Source: Macrocystis pyrifera (Eukaryota > Sar > Phaeophyceae > Laminariales > Laminariaceae). From it: a stretch of DNA of 64,000 nucleotides. The stretch is taken from positions 4,267,512 to 4,331,511 of the forward strand of contig JASSKH010000009.1 of assembly GCA_031763025.1 (NCBI GenBank), given 5' to 3'. Position numbers and translations under genes: made by a program. The stretch's first letter is position 1. Each line of letters opens with the position of its first letter. Under the pieces are notes generated by a model. That model was not told where the DNA came from. It made no database searches and saw only the letters and a program-made list of their open reading frames with translations. Shown here piece after piece: positions 1 through 35,115 of this stretch.

Positions 1-197
1 GTTCTGCGTCGGGATAATGCTCGGTGCGTGTAGGCCAATGAAACAGAGATCCAAAAGCTACCGTAACTTTCGCTGAAATCCTTACTTCGCTAAAGTCTTT
101 TCCGGCCGTTTTTTTCAGAAATTTACCTCAAAAATTTACATCGGGAGAATTTTTAGAGAAGTAAAAGTAAAAAAAAAAAATCGCAAACACTCCAATA
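1..197 (+). repeat. Left arm of a long inverted repeat
   Basis: Nearly identical to the reverse complement of 11575-11774 over the whole length, from GTTCTGCGTCGGGATAATGC to TCGCAAACACTCCAATA. It starts at base 1, so it may extend outside. A shorter degraded piece lies at ~12590-12655. Confidence 0.85.
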
Positions 198-1631
198 TCT
201 TATTTTAACATTCCGTTACTGTGTTCCCATACCAGGTAGTATCCAATCCGGGCCCAGTATTACGTTAATGAGTTACAGTTGAGGCCGAAGTCGGTCCAAC
301 GTCCAACGCTATGTTGCGACGTTACCCTTTGGGTTTTCCCGAGATCTGACATGTATTACCTGTGTTAGATAAGTGGCGTCGCGGCGTAACGTAATGTAGC
401 CGTGTTGTCGAATTTCGCCGAGATCCCAGTAGGGGCACCTACATAAGGCAATCAGAAGGGGCTCCGAAAAACGTAGTGTTAATGGTGCTAGCCCCTACGT
501 TATGTTATGTTTATGTGTTATTTGTAACACAATGTTAGGTGCTAATAGTGCTGCCCAACATGGTAACGTTATGTTGGGGTGTTATGTATAAGACTACGCA
601 AAGTTGGTGTGATATGTCTAACGCCACGTAGACAGTAACATTATGCTATGGTGTGAGTAAATCTGCGGATATCGATCTGAGCATGTTAAGGTGATAACGT
701 ACGGTGAAATAGTAACCTTGTTTCAGTGTAGTTAGTGGTACAAGTACGGATCACGGCGGAACATAACGTCACTATACCAGAGCTGGACGAGATCGAACAG
801 AAACATAACGTTAAGGCGTGAGCACGTTCGTGGGTTTCCAGTCATCAATGTGTTGCGGCGCTAACGTGATTGCTCCTCCAGTGCCAACACAATGTTAGCA
901 CGTGGCGACGTCCTGCGCTAGGGCCACAACGTAGATATGTGTTACCCGAGTGTTACGTTATCCGAGGTGTCGAACGTTCATGTACCAATACACAATACAA
1001 ACATCCCTTGTATCGAGGGACAGATTGGTGCATGTCGTACCGCGGCTGTGAAGAAGGAGTAGCACTATCAGAGCTGTCAACATGACCACGCCACCCTGTA
1101 CGCGTTTGAGCTCCGGTGGAAAACTTTTACAAGTTTGAGGGCGCACGCTACTTGTACGGTACCGGCGCTCTCCCAAGAAACAAAGACCCTAAGCCCAGCC
1201 TGAGATTCCCGGGGACACGAGAACTTCGGTAGCGGTTATACTACTGTAAGTGTTATTGCAGTGTGGAACGCACCTTTCTTGAACGAAACATCTAGTCTTA
1301 TTGGACCATTGTCACGGTTTCTTATTAAATCTAGCCTCATTCGGGCAGTACCCGGGTTTCTTGTTCATAGATATATTGTTGTCTCACCTTCCTGTGCGAT
1401 ACTTAAGTGATACCGATGGCTGAATGTAACCGACGTGGAAGCCTCGGCACCCCCTTCCGCTTTCGAGCTACTCATGCCTCTACTTTTTCTTGCGAGGGGA
1501 CTTTCGTTCACCATCTCAAAATATGATAAATATGACACCAATTTTCTGCGCAAAATGTTTGTTTTACGATAGAAGGCATTGCAAATCGGAGACGGGTTTT
1601 TTTTCCCACGGCTCATTTTGTTAGGTTCACC

Positions 1632-2752
1632 ACCTGTGTTGCATTGCCCACAAAAAAAAACTCATTTTGGCCAATTGTACAATCAAGGAAATGCCTGGAA
1701 TCGCCTCTACTTCCGTTTTTTTTTTTCATCACCGATATTTCGTTTTTCTGCTCTAGCTCAAAACTTTTCCATTGATCCAATATTTGGCAAGGCAGATATG
1801 GGCTCCTTGGTGCACTCCCGTGACGGTGGCAAAGCGGCAGCAGTTTCCGTGCCCTGCTTCCAGTCGGATCTCGTCGCGCTTCCAGTCGGACCTCGTCGCT
1901 GAAGTTTGAAAATGGGTACAAAATATGGTTCCAGGCGTTTGAATTTGATTTTCTTGTACTGGAGCCAAGTATATTTTTGGCTGCTGTAGAAAAATATGCT
2001 CGTATCATACTCGTACGTACCACTTTCCTTTGTAATTTTTTAGTAACGTTTTTTTTAATATGATATTTGGGTAGGTCTAAGCCCTGCAGCAGAAGCCTAG
2101 AACATGCTCCATCGCTCTGCCGCTGCTCTTCCCAAGGATACAGTGGCTGCTGTATTGGCAAGGCCAGCACGTACCACGTGTCTGCATATGCATCGGGACA
2201 GAAAACGGAGTTCTTTAGCGTGTTTCGACTGTCGGCACAAGCGAGAGCAGGATGGCCGTTATGTGCATATTTTTGGTGATTTTTTAGGCATCATTCTCAG
2301 GTCGACCGTGGCAGCTGGAGGTTTGGAGGTTCGATCCCTAATTTCGCAAGACGGAAATGACATGACTGGCTGTATGCGAGCACACACACACGGAAATCTA
2401 GTCTATTTCGTCAAGGTCTTCGAGTCGGACCTCGGCCGTGAAAATGGCCTGATCAGGCGGCGTAATTGCCTCCACCGAAGCTACCGTTTGCTTGAAGCTG
2501 CGATGAACCAAAATTATCCAAGCATAGGACGGCCAAGCGCCAGCCAGCCACAGAACAGGCTCTATCATGACTTGATTGAGTTTCTCTGAGCGTCCTGTGT
2601 CATTTGGGGCCTTCAGTGGGCAGCACGGTGACCCTGAAGAGTGCCTCAAAAGGCCCTCTGTGGGGCTGATCTCTGCGAAACCCCGGTTTCAATAATATTC
2701 GCATTTTTTTGTTGCACCTAAAAAAACATTTTGTGGGCAATGCAACACAGGC
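1632..2752. repeat. Foldback element with 22-bp terminal arms
   Basis: CTGTGTTGCATTGCCCACAA near 1635 recurs inverted at 2729-2750. About 1.07 kb lies between; no transposase is visible. Confidence 0.55.
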
Positions 2753-2922
2753 GTTACGTTTACGTTGTGAAATTTCGGTTACAGGAACCATTAATTCCCA
2801 TCACCCGTCGACGTTCAGTGATGTTATGGGTACGTCTTTTTAACAATTTTTGGAATCCGGGGATGACGACCAAATCAAAACGTCAGGTGCGGTTTCACCA
2901 ACCGACTGCTGTAGTACAGTAA

Positions 2923-3109
2923 TGGTCCCTCTATAGTGCCGGTATCACATGCGCCAGCCCACAATACCGGCACTATATATAACGGCAACCGGCACTAACT
3001 ACTCCCGCACACTGACTACCACACTGATTAATCCCGTCCGTGCCAACCTATTTCGAAGGCACTACAGCGGGCAGCCCCTACCACCCAACCAGCACTACGG
3101 AGGGACCAC
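2923..3109 (+). repeat. Family C MITE-like element
   Basis: About 190 bp with inverted ends GGTCCCTCTATAGTGCCGG / ...CACTACGGAGGGACC and an internal AACGGCAACCGGCACTA block. Confidence 0.8.
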
Positions 3110-3318
3110 TACTGTAGTGGAAACGCGGTGTACTATACCCTGTGTATGTGTATACGGCTGTGCTGTAATCGAAGCAGCAATCGCACACACGCGGCTTGCA
3201 AAGGCGAGGTTCGACGAAATCCTCGATCTCCCAGCTCAGGTTGTGTGTGTGTTTGTTTATTTTTTATTTTTAGTAGACAGAGTGGTGCCATGCGGCGCAT
3301 GTATCGGAGATTTCCATG

Positions 3319-3576
3319 CACTACCTGTACAGTATTGCGGGGTAGTAATCAGAACCAAATATGGTGTGCAAGTATGAGGGGATACCTGTTTTTTACGCCC
3401 ATCGTGGGTTCTGATCCTTACTACATATGCCCACCCGTAATAGTTCCCACTACCTGTACAGTATTGCGGGGTAGTAATCAGAACCAAATATGGTGTGCAA
3501 GTATGAGGGGATACCTGTTTTTTGGGCCCATCGTGAGTTCTGATCCTTACTACATATGCCCACCCGTAATAGTTCC
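3319..3576 (+). repeat. Family B element, tandem duplication (129-bp period)
   Basis: 3319-3447 and 3448-3576 are nearly identical. Each runs from CACTACCTGTACAGTATTGC through GTAATCAGAACC to CACCCGTAATAGTTCC, with an inverted AATCAGAACC/GGTTCTGAT core. Confidence 0.9.
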
Positions 3577-4440
3577 GGTACATCCCCTACCTCGGCAGCA
3601 GCTCGGGCTGCTTGCTTCGTGACGCCAATGGTACAATTGCCCCTTTTTTATGTTTATTTTATTTCTTTTCTCCCGTCGAACCCCGAAAAGAGTAAACATG
3701 AACCCCTCTGGGCCACTTCCGGGTCGAAAGGAGACGAGTAAGGTGTCGATTGGCAGCTAGCAGGTGGTAACTTCTGTAATACCCGAAGCTCAGCAAGCAG
3801 AGCAAGGGACTGGGCGACAGGCCTGCAGCATGGGCGTGATACTGCTCGTCCTGCTGCGCGTAGGTTGGCAGTTGTGACACTTGTGGTTTTTGGTCGATAT
3901 GCCTACAGCGTGAAAAATGAAAGCAGCAACAGCTCTCCGAGGAAAAAAAAGAAGCGTATTTACTGATTTGAGCTGTTGGTTGTAGCAGTTTTCACCGTTC
4001 AAATGACCCAATCAAGTAGTTTGGTGCTCAACACATGTTGCTTATGCCGCCTCTGTCTGTCTGCGCGGCCTAGTGCTCAATGAACGTTGCTTATGCCGCC
4101 TCTCTGTCTACGCAAATAAACTAGACCCCACGTTGAGTTACAAGTAGGTGTGTTTTTCGCGGAGGATGGGGAAAGGCGCGGCGCGCGACCTTAAGCTACG
4201 CCGTGCGTTTAGCGTCACCGGATACGGCCTCTTCCAGTTATGCCGTGGTTTTTGCGCGATCGAATACGTCCTATTTTTTCCGCTGTGAAGGGTATTCCAG
4301 CGCCCACAGTCGGGAGCACCGTCTCCCGTGCCTAAATTGCCTTTGCTCCCACGCGGTGTGTGTCCCGGTGCAAATTCGATTTTCTGGTGGGCCGCCAACA
4401 AGCTAATTTGTCGGCGGATTATTTTTGCCGCTTCATGCAG

Positions 4441-6625
4441 AGGATTCCCATCAAAGAGGAGCGCGAGCGCTGCGCCCTGTCCGTCGGACAGTTCAGACCG
4501 GAGAAGGACCACGCGATGCAAGTCCGAGCGCTGGCGGAGTTGAGGAAACTCTCGAACACACGCAAGTCGTCAGGCAACGACACACCCAACGGCCTCAGCT
4601 ACTCGTCCTTCGACGACGTGCGGTTGGTGATTCTGGGCAGCTGTCGGAACGACGACGACCGGCGAGTGCTGGCGATGACGCGAGCGCTAGCGGTGGAGCT
4701 GGGCGTGGAGGAGCGGGTGGAGTTCGTGGTGAACTGTAGCTACGACGAGCTGAAAGGCTGGCTGGGGCGGGCCAGCGTGGGGCTCCACACCATGTGGAAC
4801 GAGCACTTCGGGATCGGCGTGGTGGAGATGATGGTGAGTGGCGTTTTGGTGGGCGGCATTGTTTTTTTTTCGCGTTTCGGTAGGTCGTACCACTCTGGCC
4901 GGGAATATAAGGAGCGTTCAGACATTGATATGAAGACGAAGCGGTCCTTCTATTTCCGCCTACAGTAGTATGTATCGACGTTCTTGCACGGAAACTCTTG
5001 AGAATTTGTTTGTGGGCATGTGGTTTGTTTTCCTCTGTGTACCGCTTATTTACATATCTGGAACGCAAAAATAGCAAACGATGACCGGCTTCGCGGGGTT
5101 TCTCGTCCAACCATGTAGAGGATGTGCAATCCACCGACTACTGCTGCAGTTAGCTTGATTCTGCGGCAAGTTTGCTCTTCTAGTGGTGGTTTTACGACAT
5201 GTACTTCACGGACGCCATTCGCACCGCAGCAGGCTTCTTCGCCGTTTTTCACAGAGCAGAGCATCCTGCTGAGAATTTACGTATTTGCATGCCGCCCGCA
5301 GGAATTGGTAGAATCTAGGTTGCTAATTGTTAACGCAAAAAAAATTATTAAATACCCTCTCACACACTACCTGGGATGTTTCTTGCAGATTTGTGTTTGC
5401 TTTAAACTGTCAATGCTTTTTACTCACAGTCGCTACTGAGTTGCCCCGGTTTACGGAGGCTTCTAGACACTCCTCTGGCCGGAAATGTAAGGAACGATTG
5501 GTATTCATATGTGTGTGTAAAGGTTCCTTGTATTCCCGCGTAATACGTAGACGCGAAACTATTTATTGTCCGTGCGTCTGTGACCCCCCCAAATTCAGAA
5601 GCTCATAACCTACACATTTTTTTTTTTTTTTTCCGAACGATCCCTAACGGTTGACGCCCATACCGCACGCAGCGGAAATCGATAGCCGACCCACCTACAA
5701 GCGGTGACGCGCCAACCATCGGCTGCTTTTTTCTGTGTCCTGTGCTTTGAGCTATATGCGAGCCCCGCACCCAAACACCCCTGTTCCAATAGTCGCTCGA
5801 GCAAGAATCGGTGCGAGCATCATTCGGAAAGCACGCACGGATCATCGATCAAAACAGATATGGGTTCTATCGGTAGAGGGGTTTGTCGCCCGACGGCATT
5901 GCCAAGTTCGGTCCGCGCTGCTGGCATGGGCGTTGATGGTGTCTTGCGGTGGCATATTTTGACAGGGGTGGTTGGGGCCCAGGGTCGCTTATTTCTGCAA
6001 ACAGCAACGCAAACAACACGCAACACCTCAGCAGCAGCAGCCTATCGCCACCATCAGCAGAAGCAACGTTATGGTGTAAGAAATGTCTTGCCCTTGGGCC
6101 TTGCCTCATTACAATATATATACTAGTCCCATATGCAGCAGGAGTGGCTACTCGTACTGTCGCTCTTGCTTGTTAGGATTGGAGCTGATTTTTTCGGAAT
6201 TTTCCTAATATTATATTATGTTACGAGTACAATTTTGTAGAATCTAGCTCTCATCACAGCAGCAGAAATTAGACACAACATCATGTCACACAACAGACAA
6301 GTTACCTCAGAACAAGTCCACAGCATATAGGGAAACGAAAATCAGCGCAAGGCTCAACAAACCAAAAGGGGGACACCGTTTTCTGTCAAACGGTCCATGA
6401 CTCCAAATATCACGACTAACGGCGATATACACAGATCAAGTGGAATCCAGACGTACGTGGGTAGATACTGCTACTAGCAGGAAACAGCAGCCGCAACAGC
6501 CACAACAACTGATAGTTGCAGGAATAATCAGCAATGGGTGTTGAGGTCTTGGTCTGTTGGGCTAATGGCAAAAGGTTTATCGATCGCCTATCCAAAGGAA
6601 GCCTTACCAGGTATAACTTGTAACG

Positions 6626-6661
<36 letters not shown>

Positions 6662-7496
6662 TGGAACGGACCGGATTAAATACGGGTCGACGTGTCACCT
6701 AGACGCGGTTCCAATTTCTGGGGACGCACGGATTTTTTTTTTTTTCAGCATTGACATGGGGCAAAAGTTGAACTTTTGTCTTTCTAAACGGGTTATCGTG
6801 GAGGGTGGTGAGATTCGATCCCGCGACCCAAAAACCCATATTCTGCCGACGACGCCATTTGTTGCATGGTTTAGTTCTTTGTGAAAATTGATGACCTCGT
6901 GCGTCCAACCGTCATGCTTGAGCAGTACATTGGGAATAGCAGGGCAGCGCATGTCGTGGGCACTGCTCTACAGTATAAATACATTATAAGAGGTGCCTTT
7001 TCAAGGACGGCTCGACCGGCGATGCGCTCGGGGGACGCGACATACCGGGACACAAGTCTTGCAATGGGCTGATCCTGTTTCCTTTTTTTTTTCCCGTCTC
7101 TTTTTCTTTTTCGCGTCCATTTCCGGGCCCCCTCCCTTCCGCATGCACCCCAAACAGGCAGCCGGGTTGATTACGATCGCGCATCGGTCGGGGGGGCCGG
7201 AGCTAGACATCGTCGTTCCTTTGCGCGGAGGCTTGCTCACCGGTTACCTCGCCGAAACGCCAGAGCGATATGCTCATTATATGGCGCAAGTTTTCGACGA
7301 AGGGCGAGAGGGTCGTGGGGCAGGTTTAATTGAAGCGTATGCAATGCCGTACTCCGTCCGCGCTGCTGCCAAGATATCGTCGCAACGGTTTTCAAACGAG
7401 GTGTTTGACAGAGAGTTTTCTGCTCGGTTTGCTGGGTTGTTGCAGCCCCGCACATCGTGGGTGTTCTCTCGTGGACGCAGGGGAAAGGAGGAATAG
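4441..7496 (+). CDS. ALG11: ALG11, GDP-Man:Man3GlcNAc2-PP-dolichol alpha-1,2-mannosyltransferase (3' part)
   Basis: Last two exons seen: 4441-4833 (131 codons) and 7158-7496 (112 codons plus TAG), both phase 0. ALG11 adds the two alpha-1,2-mannoses that finish the cytosolic Man5 intermediate of the dolichol-linked N-glycan precursor at the ER membrane. Visible GT4 family marks are SVGQFRPEKDH, the GSCRN loop, VNCSYDELK, then GLHTMWNEHFGIGVVEMM. This last contains the E-x7-E retaining-glycosyltransferase motif (EHFGIGVVE) and runs across the intron into AAGLITIAHRSGGPELDIVVP. The C-terminus keeps the family's SSQRFSNEVFDREF helix. Borders are ATG|GTGAGT and CAAACAG|GCA. The N-terminal half (membrane anchor and acceptor domain) is not in the window, so the intron upstream of 4441 exceeds 4.4 kb. 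No upstream exon could be found in 1-4440. Confidence 0.9.
4890..4968 (+). repeat. Family E short inverted-repeat element
   Basis: CTCTGGCCGGGAATATAAGG ... GGTCCTTCTATTTCCG ends. Confidence 0.65.
5468..5542 (+). repeat. Family E element
   Basis: CTCTGGCCGGAAATGTAAGG ... GGTTCCTTGTATTCCCG. Confidence 0.65.
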
Positions 7497-8722
7497 GGGT
7501 GGATGCCTGATGGGTTTGTTTGTTCGTATACAAGAAGGAGTGCGCTTTGGGCCTTGCTTCCGAAGGTCTCAGCATGCCAGAATCGGAGACCCCTCCCTGG
7601 CTTTCAATACGTGGATACCAAGTACCTGTATGATTTTTGCCAGCTACACAGCAGTCGATTTAACCGCTTGCTTCAAGTGAACGGCCTCTCACTGGCCCAT
7701 TGGTCGCACGGTGGGCATCTATCAGTGTGCAAATTGTGCTGACTGACTGCTGCGTCCCGCATCGCGGTAAGATATCCGAGGGATAGTGAGTGATCACCCG
7801 AAATCAGCCTGAGAACTGAACGGTATAACCGCAAGCTGGCCAACTACGCACGGAAAAACCGCACCAAATGCCCGGGGCCAATCTTGCAAGGTGATAAAGG
7901 ACCGGATGGATGGGTATAAAAATGGGACAGGCATCGTACATAGGTTCCCGAATAAATGCCTCCGCTAAAATGGCCACTGGTAGATTCCAGGGCGGCAGCG
8001 TTGCAATTCAAGGAACGGCTGGCCAGAAGGTGAAGAAGCCGAAAAAAAAAGTGGCATCACCACCATGCATGCAACAAGCAGCGACATACATTATATCGAA
8101 ACGCTGCGAAGAAAAAATCAGACAAAAAATCTTTATAAACAGGCCGCGCCTGCCAATGATGGCAGGCTCAAAATGCGGGGCAGACGAAAGAGAAGAAGCA
8201 GTCGGTAACCATCCACCCAAAAAAAAACAAATACAGAAGCAGCGGAGCCGTGTTGTGGCCCACGGTGTCTTCAGCGGCAATCCACCCAAAAAACGATACA
8301 GAAGCGGCGGGGCCAGCCGTGTTAGCCCAACCTGTCTATGTACTCCGAACGCATCAAGTCAAACAAAAAAAAGTCTCTTCTTCGGTGTCGTTTTGCGGGA
8401 CGATCGACGATCGAGCCGACCATGATTTAACATCTAGATCTAGCCTCTAAAGCCATGTTGTGCAGTGATGCTGCAAATGCAACAGGCCTTCGAAATTCTC
8501 TCACGAAAGCCCACAAAATCTCTCACGAAAGCCCACAAGACAGGTAGGCGATAACAACAACAACACCTATCAGGGCGGGGGGGGGGGGGGGGGGGGGGGG
8601 ACGGGGCATCTATCCTGGGGTAAGAACTACTACACCTCGCAGTATGGGTCACTGCTCCATCCTATCATAGGTAAACCCCATCCTACCATTCACGGGACGC
8701 AAAGAGAGACAGAGCCGCCATT
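7497..8722. other. Intergenic, convergent 3' ends of ALG11 and the decapping-factor gene
   Basis: No gene seen. A 23-G run at 8578-8600 and a small direct repeat (CTCTCACGAAAGCCCACAA) at ~8498-8540. Both 3' UTRs must end here; no clear polyadenylation signal was recognised. Confidence 0.5.
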
Positions 8723-10120
8723 TCAAGTGTCATCGTTCAGATGCCAGCTTTCACCCCATAGCATCCTCTTGATGTCGTCCTCCGCCCTTTTCGCAGTGCT
8801 CCGACTTTCCGTCTCCGTCCTCGCAGCAGCCCTCTCCGGGGGCGGCGGAGGCGTACGCAGTCCCGCCGACCCCGCGTCATCTGCACCCCAATCGATACCT
8901 TCTTCCCGCAAGTTCAGAGAAGGCGGTGCCGCCCCCGGGGCCCTCTCCCTCGGCGACGCCTCCCCGTCGAGAAACAGGTTTTTGAGAGAAGGGATGGGGA
9001 TACTCTTCGGGTCTGGGGAATTTTGAAACGACGACCATGCGTACGCAGGCGACGTTGCCGGCGCTTTCCCCCCGCGCCCTCCCCCCCACCCCCTGCCCCC
9101 CTTTGCCCCGCCGCCATTTTTCCCTTTTCTCGTCTCCCGTACCCGTACGGCCGTCGTGCCATGGCCTTGCCCCCCGCGCCCCTGCTTCCCTGTGGGCCCT
9201 CTGCCCGGCGTGGCCGACCTTTTGCGTTCTCCGCCCCGCACGGGAGACACAGGGTCATATCCACCTCCACCACCACCACCGTTGTTGTTACTGTTGTCGG
9301 CTCCGCCGCGGCCTCGGCCCCCACGCTGGTTCCGCCCTTTCCCCCTCTCCTGTCCGCGGGATTTGCTATTTTGGCGTTTGTGTCCATGTGGTGCGGTCTC
9401 AACTGCGAGGGGAAGCGGCGGTGGCGGCGGCGGCGGCGGCGGCGGCCCGGCAGCTGGCGGGTACTCGTAGGCAGCACGATGAATAGGAGGAGGAGGGGGG
9501 GGAGGAGGAGGAGGAACAGAAGAAGCAGAAAACGGCAGTTCGGTGCCGATGTTGTTGCGACTGCTGCTGCTGCTGCCGCCGCCGCCGCTGCCGCTGTCGT
9601 TGATGTCCAGGAACCTCTTGAGGAGCCGTTCCTGTTGCTCCGCGACGCTCCGCTGAGCGGACACAGGCGTCGGCGAGGCGGAGTATTGTTGCTCCCGTTG
9701 TTGGTGCTGGTATCGTTGCAGGGATTGCTCTCGTTGGCCTTGTTGCTGTTGATGAGGTAGGTGTTGTTGAAGAGTCGACGTTTCGGCGGGCGATTGCAGG
9801 GGTCCCTGCTGGATCATCCGCAGGAGATCTGCACCAGCCGAGCACCCAGGCGTGGCCACGGAAGGTGCAGAGTAGCGGGGCAAGTAGGCCGGACCACCGC
9901 CAATATTTGTTGGGCGGCTTCTGTCGTGTTGCTCGCCGGCGGCGGCGCTTCTCACGTCGGTTGCCGGTAAGGGACAGGATGAGGTCACCGGAGAAATTTC
10001 GGAATGTGCCCATGCATCTTGCGGCTCGCTCGGCAGGGCGGGGGCTGGGGGGGGTGGCTGTGCAGCGTTCAGCAGCCTCAGGAAATTCTTTCTCTCGTCT
10101 TCTCGATCTCGATCTGTCAT
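8723..10120 (-). CDS. PNRC/EDC-like decapping coactivator candidate, low-complexity protein
   Basis: Uninterrupted 465-codon frame with ATG at 10120 and TGA at 8723. At residues 360-383 it has YAWSSFQNSPDPKSIPIPSL followed by KNLF. This matches the layout of the PNRC / Edc1-Edc2 motif (aromatic-x-x-S-x-F, then SP-x-P...LP-x-P) that activates Dcp1-Dcp2 mRNA decapping in fungi, animals and plants. Four short leucine-type helices, NFLRLLN (near residue 12), DLLRMIQ (~100), RLLKRFLDI (~165) and DIKRMLWG (~452), resemble helical leucine-rich motifs of decapping scaffolds; this is an inference. The rest is Gln-rich, two Pro runs, an RG/GRG-rich basic stretch (~250-345) and an acidic C-terminus, so it is probably disordered. 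Convergent with ALG11 and divergent from the importin gene. The function rests on one short motif, but the open frame's length and motif support a real gene. Confidence 0.7.
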   Translation of the reverse strand: MTDRDREDERKNFLRLLNAAQPPPPAPALPSEPQDAWAHSEISPVTSSCPLPATDVRSAAAGEQHDRSRPTNIGGGPAYLPRYSAPSVATPGCSAGADLLRMIQQGPLQSPAETSTLQQHLPHQQQQGQREQSLQRYQHQQREQQYSASPTPVSAQRSVAEQQERLLKRFLDINDSGSGGGGSSSSSRNNIGTELPFSASSVPPPPPPPPPPIHRAAYEYPPAAGPPPPPPPPPPLPLAVETAPHGHKRQNSKSRGQERGKGRNQRGGRGRGGADNSNNNGGGGGGGYDPVSPVRGGERKRSATPGRGPTGKQGRGGQGHGTTAVRVRETRKGKNGGGAKGGRGWGGGRGGKAPATSPAYAWSSFQNSPDPKSIPIPSLKNLFLDGEASPRERAPGAAPPSLNLREEGIDWGADDAGSAGLRTPPPPPERAAARTETESRSTAKRAEDDIKRMLWGESWHLNDDT

Positions 10121-10351
10121 CCTATCGCTACTAGCTGCTTCGAGACGCGCGACTTTGCCGCCGTTGCCAGGCTACCGAGACTCCAAAACAAAAAACAACA
10201 CAACTGTTTGCGGTACGAGAGATGGAAGGCCAAACATTTGCGGGGGGAATGCGTGGAATACATCAAGTGAAAAGCGCAAGCGCACACACGCTCCGCTCCG
10301 CTAAGCAGCAGCGCAATCCATAGTAGCAGGGCCGTAGCTGCGTGCAAAAGG
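10121..10351. promoter_or_regulatory. Candidate bidirectional promoter, decapping-factor gene / importin gene
   Basis: 231 bp separate the two divergent start codons, so both 5' UTRs and promoters must lie here or overlap. I see no convincing TATA box or repeated element. The region is free of the transposon-like repeats that fill nearby introns, which fits a constrained promoter. Inferred from gene geometry only. Confidence 0.45.
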
Positions 10352-33061
<22,710 letters not shown>

Positions 33062-33065
33062 CCAT

Positions 33066-33540
33066 CAGCAGCGTCGGCAGCAGCAGCAGGGGCGGCGACA
33101 GCAGCACCAGCACCAGCAGCACCAGCAGCAGCAATATCATCAGCAGAGACAGCAGCAGCAGCAGCGGCAGGATTTGACCGCGTCACGTAGAGGGGCACAC
33201 ACGTGACGAAGCCAGGTTGGATGAATCAGAGCTGACCATTAGCAACATGAGCAGCAACAACAAACAGCAGAAGCAACACAATCATCATCATCATCAGCAG
33301 CAGCAGCAGCAGAAGAAGGAGCAGCAGCCGCAGTAGCAGGGCTTGTGGCGCCCTTGCGTATGATATACGGGTGCACCTGACGACACGAGCTTGGGATGAA
33401 TCAAAGCCGATTTTACAGCCACGTCGGCGGCAGCAGCACCAGCAGCAGCAGCACCAGTAGCAGCAAGGTTGGCTCCCTTGCATAGCGGGGCGCATCTGAC
33501 ATGTATGTCCGGTGTGGATGAACGGGAGCTAATTTGTGTT
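33066..33540 (+). repeat. Minisatellite copied from the importin stop region
   Basis: CAG runs plus GGCGCACCTGACGA..GCTTGGATGAATCAAAGC recur about three times after the copy that encodes the importin C-terminus (32990-33065). Confidence 0.8.
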
Positions 33541-34690
33541 TGGCCTTCTCTGGGTGTCTTGTCATTTAATGTACCGGAGATATCGAGGCATAGGTCTCGG
33601 GTTGGCTGGATGGCCCTGTGGGGGGGGTTGATGCAGGGGCGGAGGAGGTCTGACAGAAGGCTTTCTCGGTGTCTGGTTCAGCCGGGGGTCTGGCTGATCG
33701 GTTTGAGCAGGGCAGGCGTAGGCCTCACGACGCTCTCTGGGTGTGTGTGTGCGGCTTGATGCAAGGCTCTGTGTTTGATGGTCCCCCTATATAGATGTAG
33801 GAGGCAGATGTTTTTGACTCGCCCTCCTGTGAGTATCTGTCGCGTGGCTGATGCTGGCTGGGCCCTGATTGCCCCACCTTGGGTCTCTGTTTGCAGGTGT
33901 TGGGCCTCACGCCACTCTTGTGCGTGTGGTGTCTTCATTGCTGCGAGGCTCGGTGTTTGGTTCGACCTCCTAGATGTGCGAGGCAGATTTTTCGGATGTA
34001 GTAAACGCTTCGGGTGTCTTGTCGCACCGGCAGAGGTCTGATTGACCCTTTCCGGAGTGTCTCGCGCAGGCGGAAGTCTGAACGAGTGTCTGACGCCGGG
34101 GGCTCCGTGTTCTATTTGCCTCTCCTGTTAATAGATGTATTGGGGGGGGGGGCAGATGTCTGATTAACCCTCTGCGTGTCTGTTGCACCGACAGAGATAC
34201 CCGATCGGCTCCCACGAGTATCTGGTGCGGACTAAAGTCTGATCGATTCCTCTGGGCGTCTGGCAGAACAGATGCCGGGTCGGCTCTCTGGGTGTCTGGT
34301 AGGTAGGTAGGTGCCTCTAGTTGGTCGTGTGGGCCTGATTCAGAGGCAGATGTCTGATGGGGCCTGATTCAGAGGCAGATGCGGGCCTCGGTGTTTGGAT
34401 CGATCCCCCGGATGTCTGAGGTGAATGGCCTGGTCGACCCCTCTAGATCTGTGGTACACGGGTCGGGGTTCTATTTGACCCTCTTGGGTGTCTGGTGCCG
34501 GCAGAAGCCTGCTTGGCCCCGTCGGTCTCTCCTGCAGGGGCAGACTATGCATGTCTTTCTGGTTGTTCGCCTGTTGGGTGTGTGGTGCAGGCGCAAGTCT
34601 GAGATGGCCCTCCGGGGCTTGGAGGGGCAAATGTGCGATTGGTACCTCTGGGTGTTTTGGTGCGGCCAGAGTTTGGGACGACAACCGACC
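33540..34690 (+). repeat. Degenerate 50-60 bp tandem array
   Basis: Recurrent CTCTGGGTGTCTGGTGC, GGCAGATGTCTGAT and GATTGACCC blocks. Confidence 0.65.
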
Positions 34691-35115
34691 GCGGTGTGTG
34701 GGCGGCGGCTAACAGCCGACTCGTATTATACATGAAAGCTTGTCTTCATTGAGGAGAAGATTTTTATTACCAGTGTTTCATGTTACTTGTGGTCGGTAGG
34801 TTGGCCGTGCGATGTGTGGTAGGATGTGTACGTACGTATGTATGTATGTAAATGATGCTGATGTTAGGGTGGCATTGTCCTTCGTTCGACCGTCCAGCCG
34901 GCACACAAATAAAACAGTACGCTGGGGAACAGCACACGAACGGCTCTAAATTATAGTTGGCGCTGCATTGCATTGTCATGATCTATATGAACGAAAAAAA
35001 AAAATAATTTAAAAAAAAAAAAACGAAGCTACGTATGTACGTGGAAATTCTAAAAAGTTGTTTTTTTTTCAAAACTCATTTTTTGCGAGCTTGGTGTGAT
35101 ATTTCAATATTTTAA

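Larger units (their letters stand above)
1..4440 (+). other. ALG11 upstream intron, no exon recognised
   Basis: Holds the left arm of a long inverted repeat (1-197), an ACGTTA-rich degenerate stretch (~460-1000), the arms of a 1.1 kb foldback (1632-1660 and 2728-2752), a family C element and a tandem pair of family B. No frame here shows ALG11-like residues. Confidence 0.5.
4834..7157 (+). other. ALG11 last intron
   Basis: GTGAGT...CAG intron of 2.3 kb. Contains two family E elements, a footprint-like TACCAGGTA (6605) and a 36-C run (6626-6661). The 3' end is T-rich. Confidence 0.75.

Noticed and set aside
1613..2170. 185-codon minus-strand frame
   Set aside because: Lies within a foldback repeat, shows no recognisable family and has repeat-like composition.
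2325..2345. tRNA B-box-like GGTTCGATCCC (also near 6808 and 22104)
   Set aside because: No acceptor stem, A box or cloverleaf can be folded around them; at best SINE remnants.
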